NCBI GenBank assembly: GCA_963837265.1
Contig: CAWIMQ010000006.1
Span: 558,001 to 622,000, forward strand
Direction of reading: 5' to 3'
From: DATBLE01 sp963837265
GTDB lineage: Bacteria > Actinomycetota > Thermoleophilia > Gaiellales > Gaiellaceae
Length of the DNA: 64,000 nt
How positions within the stretch are numbered: the stretch's first letter is position 1; each line of letters opens with the position of its first letter. The position numbers were made by a program, and so were the translations under genes. The notes beneath the pieces were generated by a model. It was not told the origin of the DNA and made no database searches. It worked only from the letters and a program-made list of their open reading frames with translations. This document shows, piece after piece, positions 17,257 through 25,042 of this stretch.

Positions 17257-18218
17257 CGCGGAGCCAGGATAGCAGAGGCGATTTCGGGCGCCGTGTTGCC
17301 GCCGGAGACTACGACGGCGACGCTCTCGCCCTGCCCCACCGACACTTTTCCGGCGAGCAGCGCAGCCGTCGTCGCCGCTCCGGCCGGCTCGCAGGCGAGC
17401 TTCGCGCGCACGTAGAGGAAGCGGAACGCTTCCTCGATCTCGGCGTCGGTGACGAGCACGACCTCGTCGACGCGGTCGCGGCAGACGGCCAACGCGTGCT
17501 CCCCCGTGAACGGCGCGGCCAGGCCGTCCGCGATCGTCCGCGGGACGACCGGGACGACGGCTCCCGCCTCGAGGGCGGCCGAGAGCGCCGCCGCGCCCTC
17601 GGGCTCGACCCCGATCACCCGCGCCTCGGATCGAAGCCCCTTGACCGCGGTGGCGACGCCGGAGATCAGGCCGCCGCCCCCGACCGGGACGAGAACGACG
17701 TCCGCGTCCGGGACGTCCTCCAGCACCTCCAGGCCGAGCGAGCCGTGCCCTGCGTGCAGCACGGGGTCGTCGAACGGGTGGACGAACACCGCCCCGGTCG
17801 CCTCGACGTGGGCGAGCAGCCGATCGTGGGCCTCGGCGGCGTTCTCCGCGTCGAGGTCGACGTCCGCTCCGTAGCCCTGCGTCGCAGCCACCTTCAGCGG
17901 GCTCGCCGTGCGCCACATGAAGACCCGGCAGGCGATCTCCTCCGCGGCAGCGCCGTACGCGACCGCCTGCGCGGCGTTTCCGGCCGACCACGTGACCACG
18001 CCGTGCTTCTTCTCGCTCGCCGTGAGAGAAGCGAGCTTCGCCAGCACGCCGCGAGGCTTGAAGGACCCGGTGCGCTGGAAGAGCTCCGCCTTCAGGTGGA
18101 CGCGGGCACCCGTCAGCGCCGACAGCGTCGCCGAGTCGAAGGTGGGTGTGCGGTGGAGCCGACCGGCGATCTGGTCGCGCACCCGGAGGACGTCGTCGAG
18201 CGAGACCGTGGGCGCCAC
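17253..18218 (-). CDS. Threonine/serine dehydratase-like PLP enzyme
   Basis: This 321-residue fold-type II PLP enzyme of the IlvA/serine racemase group has the PLP lysine K54 in QRTGSFKPRG, the phosphate-cup GGGGLISG and SAGNAAQAVAY for substrate carboxylate binding. There is no C-terminal ACT regulatory domain, so it is the catabolic or racemase type. The expected reaction is threonine (or serine) to a 2-oxoacid plus ammonia. GTG at 18218 follows TAGACT by exactly six bases, suggesting a leaderless transcript. Confidence 0.88.
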   Translation of the reverse strand: MAPTVSLDDVLRVRDQIAGRLHRTPTFDSATLSALTGARVHLKAELFQRTGSFKPRGVLAKLASLTASEKKHGVVTWSAGNAAQAVAYGAAAEEIACRVFMWRTASPLKVAATQGYGADVDLDAENAAEAHDRLLAHVEATGAVFVHPFDDPVLHAGHGSLGLEVLEDVPDADVVLVPVGGGGLISGVATAVKGLRSEARVIGVEPEGAAALSAALEAGAVVPVVPRTIADGLAAPFTGEHALAVCRDRVDEVVLVTDAEIEEAFRFLYVRAKLACEPAGAATTAALLAGKVSVGQGESVAVVVSGGNTAPEIASAILAPR

Positions 18219-18224
18219 CGGCCG

Positions 18225-18230
18225 AGTCTA
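18225..18230 (-). promoter_or_regulatory. -10 element of the dehydratase-rpmE operon
   Basis: TAGACT on the minus strand, six bases before the GTG at 18218. Confidence 0.45.
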
Positions 18231-18244
18231 TTCGGGCCGGGTCC

Positions 18245-18259
18245 CAGGGACAGTCCCTG
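18245..18259. repeat. Palindromic repeat, GGGACAGTCCC family, copy 1
   Basis: CAGGGAC-A-GTCCCTG has 7-bp arms around one base. It shares the CAGGGACAGTC half with the longer palindrome at 23186-23214. It lies just upstream of the dehydratase promoter. Confidence 0.7.
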
Positions 18260-18299
18260 AAACGAGACGCGCACGGCTCGTCCACAGGGGGTCGCCCGG

Positions 18300-19817
18300 C
18301 TAGCCCGGGTCCAGCCGATAGGCGCCGCCGTCGGTCGACGTCACGTAGACGCGGCCGCGGCCGTCGACGCCGAAGGAGTCGAGATTCGGGACGACGATCC
18401 CGAGATCGCGGATCTCGGTCGCGCTGCCCTCGGCGACGAGCATGCTGTGGATCCTGCCGTCGCAGAGGTCGCCGAACAGGTACCTGCCCTCGAGCAGAGG
18501 CAGGCGTGGATCGTGGACGACCACCCCGCCGATCACCGCGCAGCGTCCGCCGCCGTGGTCGTAGTCGTAGACCGGCGGAACGGCGCCCGGGCACGGCGAC
18601 CCCGACGCGTGCGTGAGATTGCCCTCGAAGCACGGCCAGCCGAAGTTCCGGCCGCCGGCGTTCCCCTGCACGTAGTCGATCTCCTCTGCGTTTCCCTCGC
18701 CCGCGTCGCCTATGTACATGTCACCCGTGGCGGGGTCGATCCAGAAGCGCCAGGGGTTGCGCAGGCCGTAGTCCCACACTTCGCCGCGGTCTCCCTGCCG
18801 GCCGACGAAGGGATTGGAGTCGGGGACCGAGTACGGCTGGCCGCCTGCGGTCTGGCGCGGGTCGATCCGGAGAATGTTCCCGAGCAGGTCGTCGAGCGTC
18901 TGGGCGAAGGCGCCGGGTGGATGGAGGACGCCGGAGTCACCGTCGCCGACCGAGACGTAGAGGTCCCCGTCGGGGCCGAACTGCATCATCCCCGCGTTGT
19001 GGTTCTCCCAGGGCTTGTCGACGTGCAGGATCGGCCTCGCGCTCCCGGCGTCGGCGATATCGGGGTTCGCGGCCGAGCGCCGGTACTCGACGACGTTGAC
19101 GTTGCCGTTGCCGGCGGTGTCGGTGTAGTCGACGTAGAACCGCCCGGTCTGCGCGTAGTCCGGCGCGAAGACGGCCGAGAGCATGCCCCGCTCGCTGACC
19201 TCCTTGACGCGGTCGGTGAGGTCGAGGAACGGCGCCGGCTGCACGTGGCCGTCCACCAGCTCCTGGATCGTCCCGCGCTGCTCGACGACGAACACGCGGC
19301 TCGGGTCGCCCAGGGGAGCGGTGACGAGCACCGGGCGCTGGAAGTCGCCGATCTTCGTCAGCTGCACCGACGCGGAGGGGCTCGTCGTGGTCGGCGTGAC
19401 GGGTGGGGGCGGCGGCGCCGTCTGCGCCGTCGTGGTCGCGGGCTGCGCCGCGGGCTTCCCGACCACCCTCAGAGCCCCCTTCATGCCGAGCGCCGCGTGG
19501 CCGGGAACGGTGCAGCGATACGGGTACGAGCCGGGCCGCGTGAGCGCGACGACGAGGACGGCGCTCCGCCCCGGCCGGAGGAGCGGCGTCTTCTTCCCGG
19601 CGATCCAGAAGTCGTGGGCCGTCCTCCCCCTGTTCACCACCGTGAAGCGGACTCGCCCGGCGGGCACCGTCTTCCGCGAGAGCGAGAACGAGAAGTCGCG
19701 CGCGATCACCCGGACCGCCGTCGGCGACTTCGCCGAGCGGGTCGCCCACGTCGCGGCCGTCTCGACACCGGCTCCGGCGAGCGCGAGCAGGACCAGGAGC
19801 GGCCAGACCCTGCGCAC
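18300..19817 (-). CDS. Secreted cupredoxin-sugar dehydrogenase fusion (PQQ glucose/sorbosone dehydrogenase type)
   Basis: A signal peptide (1-20) leads into a cupredoxin domain whose type-1 copper ligands are visible as His68, Cys102, His107 and Met112 (HDFWIAG and YRCTVPGHAALGM). A Pro/Thr linker (about 125-148) precedes a six-bladed beta-propeller of the soluble aldose/sorbosone dehydrogenase family, with ENHNAGMMQFGPDGDLYVSV, GLRNPWRFWIDP and EEIDYVQGNAGGRNFGWP. The propeller would oxidise a sugar with PQQ and pass electrons to the attached copper centre. GTG at 19817 follows TATCGT by eight bases. PQQ synthesis genes are not in the window. Confidence 0.87.
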   Translation of the reverse strand: MRRVWPLLVLLALAGAGVETAATWATRSAKSPTAVRVIARDFSFSLSRKTVPAGRVRFTVVNRGRTAHDFWIAGKKTPLLRPGRSAVLVVALTRPGSYPYRCTVPGHAALGMKGALRVVGKPAAQPATTTAQTAPPPPPVTPTTTSPSASVQLTKIGDFQRPVLVTAPLGDPSRVFVVEQRGTIQELVDGHVQPAPFLDLTDRVKEVSERGMLSAVFAPDYAQTGRFYVDYTDTAGNGNVNVVEYRRSAANPDIADAGSARPILHVDKPWENHNAGMMQFGPDGDLYVSVGDGDSGVLHPPGAFAQTLDDLLGNILRIDPRQTAGGQPYSVPDSNPFVGRQGDRGEVWDYGLRNPWRFWIDPATGDMYIGDAGEGNAEEIDYVQGNAGGRNFGWPCFEGNLTHASGSPCPGAVPPVYDYDHGGGRCAVIGGVVVHDPRLPLLEGRYLFGDLCDGRIHSMLVAEGSATEIRDLGIVVPNLDSFGVDGRGRVYVTSTDGGAYRLDPG

Positions 19818-19837
19818 GGGCAGTGACGATACCCGGG

Positions 19838-21160
19838 CTACACGCGCGCCGGCGCCGCCGCCGGCACGGCCAGCCTGACGGTGAACACAGTCAGCCGGCC
19901 GGGCTCGCTCGACACCTCGACGCTACCCCCCATCGCCTCCGTGAGCTCCTTCACGATCGCCAGGCCGAGCCCGGTGCCCACCGTTCGCTCGCGGCCGTAC
20001 CGCGAGTGGAGGTAGAAGCGCTCGAACGCATGCTCGCGGTCCTCGTCGCGGAGGCCGGGGCCGCTGTCCTCGACGCGCAGCTCTCCCGGCCCGGTGACGA
20101 CGCGGACCTCGCCGTTTCGAGGCGTCAGGCGCAGGGCGTTCTCGACGAGGTTGGAGACGACCTGGAGGACGCGGTCGGCGTCGGCGACCGCGGGCGCCGG
20201 CCCCGCGGAGACCGCGGCGAGCGCGACCCCGAACGCGTCGGCGTGCTGCTGGTAGCGGCGTACCGCGTCGTCGGCGACCTCTGCGAGGTCGATCTCGGCG
20301 TTGTGGACGCTGAAGTCGGTCCGGTTCATGCGGGCCAGGTCGAGCAGGTCGCCGACGAGCCGCTCGAGGCGCTCTGCCTCGGCGGCGACGGTGGCGGCCG
20401 CGTCGTCCGGGGCGACGACACCCTCGCGAAGCGCCTCGGCGTAGCCCGCGATCGCGGTCAGCGGCGTCTTCAGCTCGTGGCTCACGGACAGGAGGAACGA
20501 CCGCTCCGCCTCGCGCGCCCGGGCGAGCTCTCCGGCGAGGTCGTTGAACGCGGTCGCGAGCGTCTCGAGCTCGGCCGCGCCCTCGACCGGCACCGGCTCG
20601 GGGTGCCTTCCGCGAGCAAGGCTGCGGCTCGCAGCCGCGACGCGGTCGAGCGGCCTGACGATCCGCCGCGCGAGCACCCAGGCTGCGGCGGCGGCGAGCA
20701 CGCCCCCGGCGAGCGCGGCGATCACGATCGCCTCGACGAACGGCCTCCAGCGCGGGTTCGTCAGGCTCTTCGGGCGGAGCAGGATGAACGCACGCTCGCC
20801 GACCGGCTCCGCGGCGTAGTAGTAGGCGGTCCCCCCGACGGTGACCGTCCCCGAGACGGGCCGGCCCGAGGCGAGCGCCCGCCGGGCACCGGCCGGCAGC
20901 GTCGCCGGGTCGAGCAGGTAGCGCTCGTGCTGGTCGGCGAGATAGGGCCTGAGGTCGGGCAGGTGAGTCAGCGGCGAGAGCGCGTTCCGCTCTTCCCCGA
21001 CGATCAGCGCCGCCTGGTGGGCGAGGTCCTTCAGGGTCGCGTCCTGAACTGCGCGGCGCGTGAGGACCAGGCCGAGCCCGAGCGTGATCGCAACCGAGAT
21101 GGCGACGATCACCCCGATCGCGCCGAACAGCCGCGCGCGCAGGCTCCGGCTTCGCTTCAC
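19838..21160 (-). CDS. Sensor histidine kinase
   Basis: This 440-residue membrane kinase has a first membrane helix at about 13-33, an extracytoplasmic domain of about 110 residues, a second helix near 150-170, HAMP, then HisKA with the phosphorylated histidine in LSVSHELKTPLTAIAGY. The HATPase domain carries NLVENALRL (N box), EDSGPGL (G1) and GTGLGLAIVKEL (G2). GTG at 21160 overlaps the regulator stop (GTGA), so the pair is coupled. The ligand is unknown. Confidence 0.94.
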   Translation of the reverse strand: MKRSRSLRARLFGAIGVIVAISVAITLGLGLVLTRRAVQDATLKDLAHQAALIVGEERNALSPLTHLPDLRPYLADQHERYLLDPATLPAGARRALASGRPVSGTVTVGGTAYYYAAEPVGERAFILLRPKSLTNPRWRPFVEAIVIAALAGGVLAAAAAWVLARRIVRPLDRVAAASRSLARGRHPEPVPVEGAAELETLATAFNDLAGELARAREAERSFLLSVSHELKTPLTAIAGYAEALREGVVAPDDAAATVAAEAERLERLVGDLLDLARMNRTDFSVHNAEIDLAEVADDAVRRYQQHADAFGVALAAVSAGPAPAVADADRVLQVVSNLVENALRLTPRNGEVRVVTGPGELRVEDSGPGLRDEDREHAFERFYLHSRYGRERTVGTGLGLAIVKELTEAMGGSVEVSSEPGRLTVFTVRLAVPAAAPARV

Positions 21161-21846
21161 TTCGTCAGCAGCTTGTACCCGGCGCCCCGCACCGTGCGGA
21201 TCGCCTCGGCGTCGCCGAGCTTGCGCCGCAGCTGCGCGACGTGCACGTCCACCGTGCGCGTGCCGCCCGGGTAGGCCATCCCCCACACCAGGTCGAGCAG
21301 CCGCTCGCGCGAGAGGACGATTCCGGGATGCTCCAGGAAGCAGGTGAGCAGGTCGAACTCCTTGCTCGTCAGCTCGATCGCCTCGCCCTCGACCGTGACG
21401 TCGTGGGAGTCCCTGCGGAGCACGATCTCGCGGGCGGCGAGGACCTCGCCCTCGGGTCGCTGCTCGGCCCGCCGGAGGATCGCCTTGATGCGGGCGGCAA
21501 GCTCGCGAGGCGAGAACGGCTTCGCGACGTAGTCGTCCGCGCCGAGCTCGAAGCCGGCGACGCGGTCCGGCTCCTCGTCGCGGGCGGTGAGCATCACGAT
21601 CGGCACCTTCGAATGCGAGCGGACCTGCCGGCAGACCTCGAAGCCGTCAATTCCCGGCAAGCCGATGTCGAGCACGACGAGACGGACCGGGTGACGCCGG
21701 ACCTCGGCGACCGCCTCTTCGCCCGTCCTGAGCCACAGCACCCGCCAGCCGTCCTGCTGCTCGAGGTACTGCTTGACGAGCCGGCCGATCGCGTCGTCGT
21801 CCTCGACGAGGAGGAGCACGCTCCCGGTCGCCTTCCCCCCGGCCAC
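21157..21846 (-). CDS. OmpR/PhoB-family response regulator
   Basis: This is the 229-residue regulator partner of the kinase encoded downstream. The receiver domain has the acidic pocket EDDD at 15-18, phosphoacceptor Asp60 in VVLDIGLPG and the switch lysine in AKPFSPRELAARI. The winged-helix domain (from about 130) contains the recognition segment GTRTVDVHVAQLRRKLG. Such regulators bind direct repeats with an 11-base period. Two such sites lie upstream of its own operon (22271-22288) and of the next upstream gene (23151-23168). It starts one base before the stop of the preceding gene ends. Confidence 0.94.
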   Translation of the reverse strand: MAGGKATGSVLLLVEDDDAIGRLVKQYLEQQDGWRVLWLRTGEEAVAEVRRHPVRLVVLDIGLPGIDGFEVCRQVRSHSKVPIVMLTARDEEPDRVAGFELGADDYVAKPFSPRELAARIKAILRRAEQRPEGEVLAAREIVLRRDSHDVTVEGEAIELTSKEFDLLTCFLEHPGIVLSRERLLDLVWGMAYPGGTRTVDVHVAQLRRKLGDAEAIRTVRGAGYKLLTK

Positions 21847-22245
21847 CTATCCGCCGCGCTCGACCTGGACCAGGCTTGCCGGGGCGTTCGCCCTGCGGAC
21901 GACGAGGACGCGCATCGGCGGCCGCAGCTGCGAGACGTCCGTGACGGACGGGGAGCCGAGGATGCGTGCCCTGGGCCCGATCGCGATCGTGACCGACGTG
22001 CCGTCGCGCTCCCTGATCACGATCGCCCCGCGGCTCGCCGCCGTGATCACGCCGCGGTCGAGCCGGAAGTCGTTGACGGCTCTCGGCCCCTGGAGGAGCA
22101 CCTCGGCGCGGATCATCCGCGGGCCGAAGAACCGGTCGATCAGCGCCCGCGGCAGGGCCGAGCCGCTCTGGGAGAGCCAGAAGAACGCGTTCACGGCCAC
22201 GACGGCCGCGACGAGGATCAGGAATCGCCGGCCCGACATGCCCAT
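21847..22245 (-). CDS. Membrane-anchored small protein in the two-component operon
   Basis: This 132-residue protein is not assigned to a known family. An N-terminal membrane anchor (RRFLILVAAVVAVNAFFWL) is followed by a mostly beta domain whose VITAASRGAIVIRERDGTSV and IGPRARILG pattern resembles DUF5666-type beta barrels. That resemblance is weak. ATG at 22245 was chosen; ATG at 22239 is equally possible. It abuts the response regulator gene, and an 11-base-period repeat lies just upstream, so it is probably the first gene of the operon. Confidence 0.7.
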   Translation of the reverse strand: MGMSGRRFLILVAAVVAVNAFFWLSQSGSALPRALIDRFFGPRMIRAEVLLQGPRAVNDFRLDRGVITAASRGAIVIRERDGTSVTIAIGPRARILGSPSVTDVSQLRPPMRVLVVRRANAPASLVQVERGG

Positions 22246-22270
22246 ATGATCGCCCGGCCTCCGGCCGGTT

Positions 22271-22288
22271 GCGTAAGGAGAGCGTAAA
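22271..22288 (-). promoter_or_regulatory. Putative response-regulator box 1
   Basis: On the minus strand TTTACGC and CTTACGC lie 11 bases apart (22288-22282 and 22277-22271). The same pair occurs at 23151-23168. The 11-base period is the hallmark of OmpR/PhoB-type binding sites. The regulator is encoded two genes downstream. Confidence 0.6.
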
Positions 22289-22290
22289 AC

Positions 22291-22324
22291 GTCGCCGGGC
22301 CGCTTCGGCGGGCGGCCCGGCGAC
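22291..22324 (-). terminator. Intrinsic terminator after the exported-protein gene
   Basis: GTCGCCGGGCCGC (22291-22303) and GCGGCCCGGCGAC (22312-22324) form a perfect 13-bp stem with an 8-base loop. In minus-strand sense it is followed by GTTTTACG. It ends the 22340-23083 gene just before the response-regulator box of the next operon. Confidence 0.8.
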
Positions 22325-22339
22325 GTCGAGACGCTTCCT

Positions 22340-23083
22340 TCAGGATCTGGGCCTGCTCGCCGGCTCATGCTCGGCGACCTTCGTCGCAGGCGTGGCCTCG
22401 ACCTCGCTCAGCGTCGAGCCCGCGTCGGCCCGGACGTGGATCGCGACCGGAGCGCCCGCCTTCAGGTCGCCCGGCGAGATCACCGTCGGTACCTTCCCCT
22501 GCCAGACGAGGACGATGGTCGAGCCGCCCACGGTGAAGGTCTGGGTGCGGGAGTGCCCGACGAGCAGCCGGAACGCCCGCAGGTTCCCGCCGCGGACCTC
22601 GACGGTGACGCTGGACGAGCCGACCGCGCGCACCTTCCCGCGGAAGAGGTAGAGCGGCTTGTCCGGCATCGTCAGCTCCGGCCCGTGGTCGCCGACCAGC
22701 ACCGCGCCCGTCTGCTCGAGGGTCTCGAGCGAGCTTCCCCGCGGGGCCCAGACGCGGACGGCCACGTGGTCGCCGGAGTCGAGGTCGCCTGGCCCGACGA
22801 CCTTCGGGACGCCGCCCGACCACCGGAGGAACTCGGTCGAGTCGCCGTACGAGAACGTCTGCGTCACCGGCTTGCCGAGCATGGCCCGCAGCGCCGGCCG
22901 GTTGCCGCCCTCGACGCTGATCGAGACGGCCCCGTTCGAGGGCACGGCGGTCAGCTGGCCCAGGAACGAGTAGAGGATGCCGCGGCTCGCGGCCCCGGCA
23001 TCGCCGGTGGCGGCACCCGCGAGGACGGCGGCGCCTGCGAGCACTCCCGCAACGCCCGCGGCGAGGAAGAGCTTCATTCGCAT
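22340..23083 (-). CDS. Exported protein with two tandem copies of one domain
   Basis: This 247-residue protein has a signal peptide (about 1-34) and two homologous halves. The first has LYSFLGQLTAVPSN, RALRAMLGKPVTQTF and PKVVGPGDLDSGDHVAVRV. The second has LYLFRGKVRAVGSS, RAFRLLVGHSRTQTF and PTVISPGDLKAGAPVAIHV. Each half looks like a small beta barrel similar to DUF5666. No function is known. ATG at 23083 has GGAGG 7 bases upstream. A response-regulator box lies about 70 bases upstream, so it is a likely target of the adjacent two-component system. Confidence 0.75.
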   Translation of the reverse strand: MRMKLFLAAGVAGVLAGAAVLAGAATGDAGAASRGILYSFLGQLTAVPSNGAVSISVEGGNRPALRAMLGKPVTQTFSYGDSTEFLRWSGGVPKVVGPGDLDSGDHVAVRVWAPRGSSLETLEQTGAVLVGDHGPELTMPDKPLYLFRGKVRAVGSSSVTVEVRGGNLRAFRLLVGHSRTQTFTVGGSTIVLVWQGKVPTVISPGDLKAGAPVAIHVRADAGSTLSEVEATPATKVAEHEPASRPRS

Positions 23084-23150
23084 CGTGTGACCTCCTGGAG
23101 ACATCGTGTGCCTCACAATCGGCCGCCGCGGTCAGGGCGGCATCTGGCGC

Positions 23151-23168
23151 GCGTAAGGCGCTCGTAAA
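23151..23168 (-). promoter_or_regulatory. Putative response-regulator box 2
   Basis: Plus-strand GCGTAAG (23151-23157) and TCGTAAA (23162-23168) repeat box 1 with the same 11-base period. It lies upstream of the exported tandem-domain protein gene. Confidence 0.6.
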
Positions 23169-23185
23169 GCCCGGCCCGCCGACAG

Positions 23186-23214
23186 CAGGGACAGTCACAC
23201 CGTGACTGTCCCTG
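23186..23214. repeat. Palindromic repeat, GGGACAGTCCC family, copy 2
   Basis: CAGGGACAGTCAC (23186-23198) and GTGACTGTCCCTG (23202-23214) are perfect 13-bp arms around ACC. The outer part matches the palindrome at 18245-18259. The 215-base gap (23084-23298) holds this repeat and box 2, and no other gene was seen in it. Confidence 0.8.
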
Positions 23215-23298
23215 GACGAACCGCCCGCCCACACCGGCGCCGCCCTCCCCGACGGCCGTCGTCCTGCAGCGGCGCCGGAACCGTAAGGGACGGACGCC

Positions 23299-24990
23299 CT
23301 ACGTCAGGGTGTACTCGGGGCCGGAGCCGCCCTCGGGCGGAGTCAGCCGGCCGCCCTTCGCCGTGATCGCACCGCACTGGACGCAGTTCGACGGAGTCAC
23401 CTGCACCCGTACCTTGCCGGCGTCTTCCTCCCCGACCTCGTACACCTGGGCCGGGCAGAGCCTCGCCCACATCCGGGCCAGGTCCCGTGGCACCCGGGTC
23501 TCGATCCGGATGTGGCTCGGCTGGTCGTCGCGCGTCCTGTTGCCGGAGGCGAAGACGGACGACAGCTTGTCGAAGGTCAGCCTGCCGTCGGCGACCGGGT
23601 AGTACCTCGCCCGGCCGGTCGTGATCAGGTCCTGCTCCGCGTCGCGCTCGAGCGGAAGGTCGCGCGGGGGGAACCTCCCGAACGACGCGGTCATCGCGCC
23701 GGCGAGCGCACCACCCAGCCAGAAGCCGGAGCCGAACGCGGGACGCATGTTCCGCACTCGCCTGAGGTCGCTCCAGACGAAGCTCGCGCGAATCGACTCG
23801 TCGTAGGAGGCGAGCGCTCCCAGGCGACCGACCGCCTCGCCGCGCTGCAGCGCCCGCCACGCGCCCTCCGCGGCGAGGCGGCCCGACTCGATCGCGTAGT
23901 GGATCCCCTTCAGCGCCGGCACGTTGACGAAGCCGACTCCGTCGCCGCAGAGGAGCAGCCCCGGGGCGTGCAGGCGCCTGGGCAGGGACAGGAACCCCCC
24001 CTCGGGGATCGTCTTCGCCCCCCACTCCAGCCGCTCCCCGCCGGCAAGAATCCGCCCGATGCGGGGGTGCGTCTTCAGCTCCTGGAGCAGGTCGTGGACG
24101 GACAGCTCGTCGTCGCGATAGTCGAGCCCGACGACCATCCCGATCGAGACCAGGTCCTCGCCCATCGGGTACACGAACGAGCCCCCGAACTCGCGGAACT
24201 TCGCCGCCGAGCGCAGCGGCCACCCCATCGTGTGGATCACCCGGTCGAGCGGCGTCGCCACCCTCCAGACCTCCTTGACGCCGAGCGCCCACACCTGCGG
24301 ATTCGCGCCCTGGAGGCCGAAGCGCTCGATCGCCGCGCCGGTCAGGTGGCCTTGCGTCCCCTCGGCGAGGACGGTGACGCGCGCGAGCACGTCGGAGCCC
24401 GGCTCGAAGTTCGGCAGCTCCTCGCCGGCCCGACCGCGGCCGCGGTCACCGGTCCTGACCCCGCGGACGCGCCCGTCGGCGACGAGCAGCTGGACGGCCG
24501 GCGTCTCCGGGAGGACGGTCGCGCCGCCCGCCTCCGCCTCGGCGGCCAGGAACCGCCCGAGCTGCGAGAGCGAGGCCACGTAGTTGCCGTGGTTGCGCAT
24601 CGTCGGCGGCGTCGGGATCCGGAGGGCGCGCCGTGGGGTGAGGAAGTAGACGGACTCGTGCGCAACCTCGCCGTAGAAGGGCATCTCGTCGATGCGCTTG
24701 CGGCCCTTGAAGAGTCGGCGGAGGCCGCGCGGATTGACGACCGCGCCCGAGAGCAGGTGCGAGCCAGGCTGCTTGCTCTTCTCCAGAACCGCGACCGGCA
24801 CGTCGCCGAGCCGCGCCGCCGTCCCGGGGTCCTCCTCGACGAGCTGTCCGAGCCGGATCGCGCAGGCGAGCCCGGCCGGGCCGGCACCCACGACGAGCAC
24901 GCCCACCTCGATCGGGTCCGCGTCGGTCGGAACGGCCAGCGCCTCCTCGGCGCGCCACGGGGGCGGATACCGTGCCGGGATCGAGCCCAC
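23299..24990 (-). CDS. Electron transfer flavoprotein-quinone oxidoreductase
   Basis: This FAD and iron-sulfur enzyme passes electrons from reduced ETF to membrane quinone. The 563 residues contain the FAD motif VLVVGAGPAGLACAIRLG near the N-terminus, the CGDGVGFVNVPALKGIHYA second FAD segment and the C-terminal ferredoxin-like domain ending PPEGGSGPEYTLT. Normally four cysteines hold the 4Fe-4S cluster. Here Cys512, Cys536 and Cys539 are present but the fourth is Ile542 (NCVQCGAIT). GTG at 24990 was chosen because conserved sequence begins shortly after it. It lies 52 bases downstream of etfA in an etfB-etfA-ETFQO operon. Confidence 0.93.
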   Translation of the reverse strand: MGSIPARYPPPWRAEEALAVPTDADPIEVGVLVVGAGPAGLACAIRLGQLVEEDPGTAARLGDVPVAVLEKSKQPGSHLLSGAVVNPRGLRRLFKGRKRIDEMPFYGEVAHESVYFLTPRRALRIPTPPTMRNHGNYVASLSQLGRFLAAEAEAGGATVLPETPAVQLLVADGRVRGVRTGDRGRGRAGEELPNFEPGSDVLARVTVLAEGTQGHLTGAAIERFGLQGANPQVWALGVKEVWRVATPLDRVIHTMGWPLRSAAKFREFGGSFVYPMGEDLVSIGMVVGLDYRDDELSVHDLLQELKTHPRIGRILAGGERLEWGAKTIPEGGFLSLPRRLHAPGLLLCGDGVGFVNVPALKGIHYAIESGRLAAEGAWRALQRGEAVGRLGALASYDESIRASFVWSDLRRVRNMRPAFGSGFWLGGALAGAMTASFGRFPPRDLPLERDAEQDLITTGRARYYPVADGRLTFDKLSSVFASGNRTRDDQPSHIRIETRVPRDLARMWARLCPAQVYEVGEEDAGKVRVQVTPSNCVQCGAITAKGGRLTPPEGGSGPEYTLT

Positions 24991-25042
24991 TACCCCACGG
25001 CGGGGGAAGCCATCGTTCCCCCGCGGGCCCCCTTCTTCCCCG

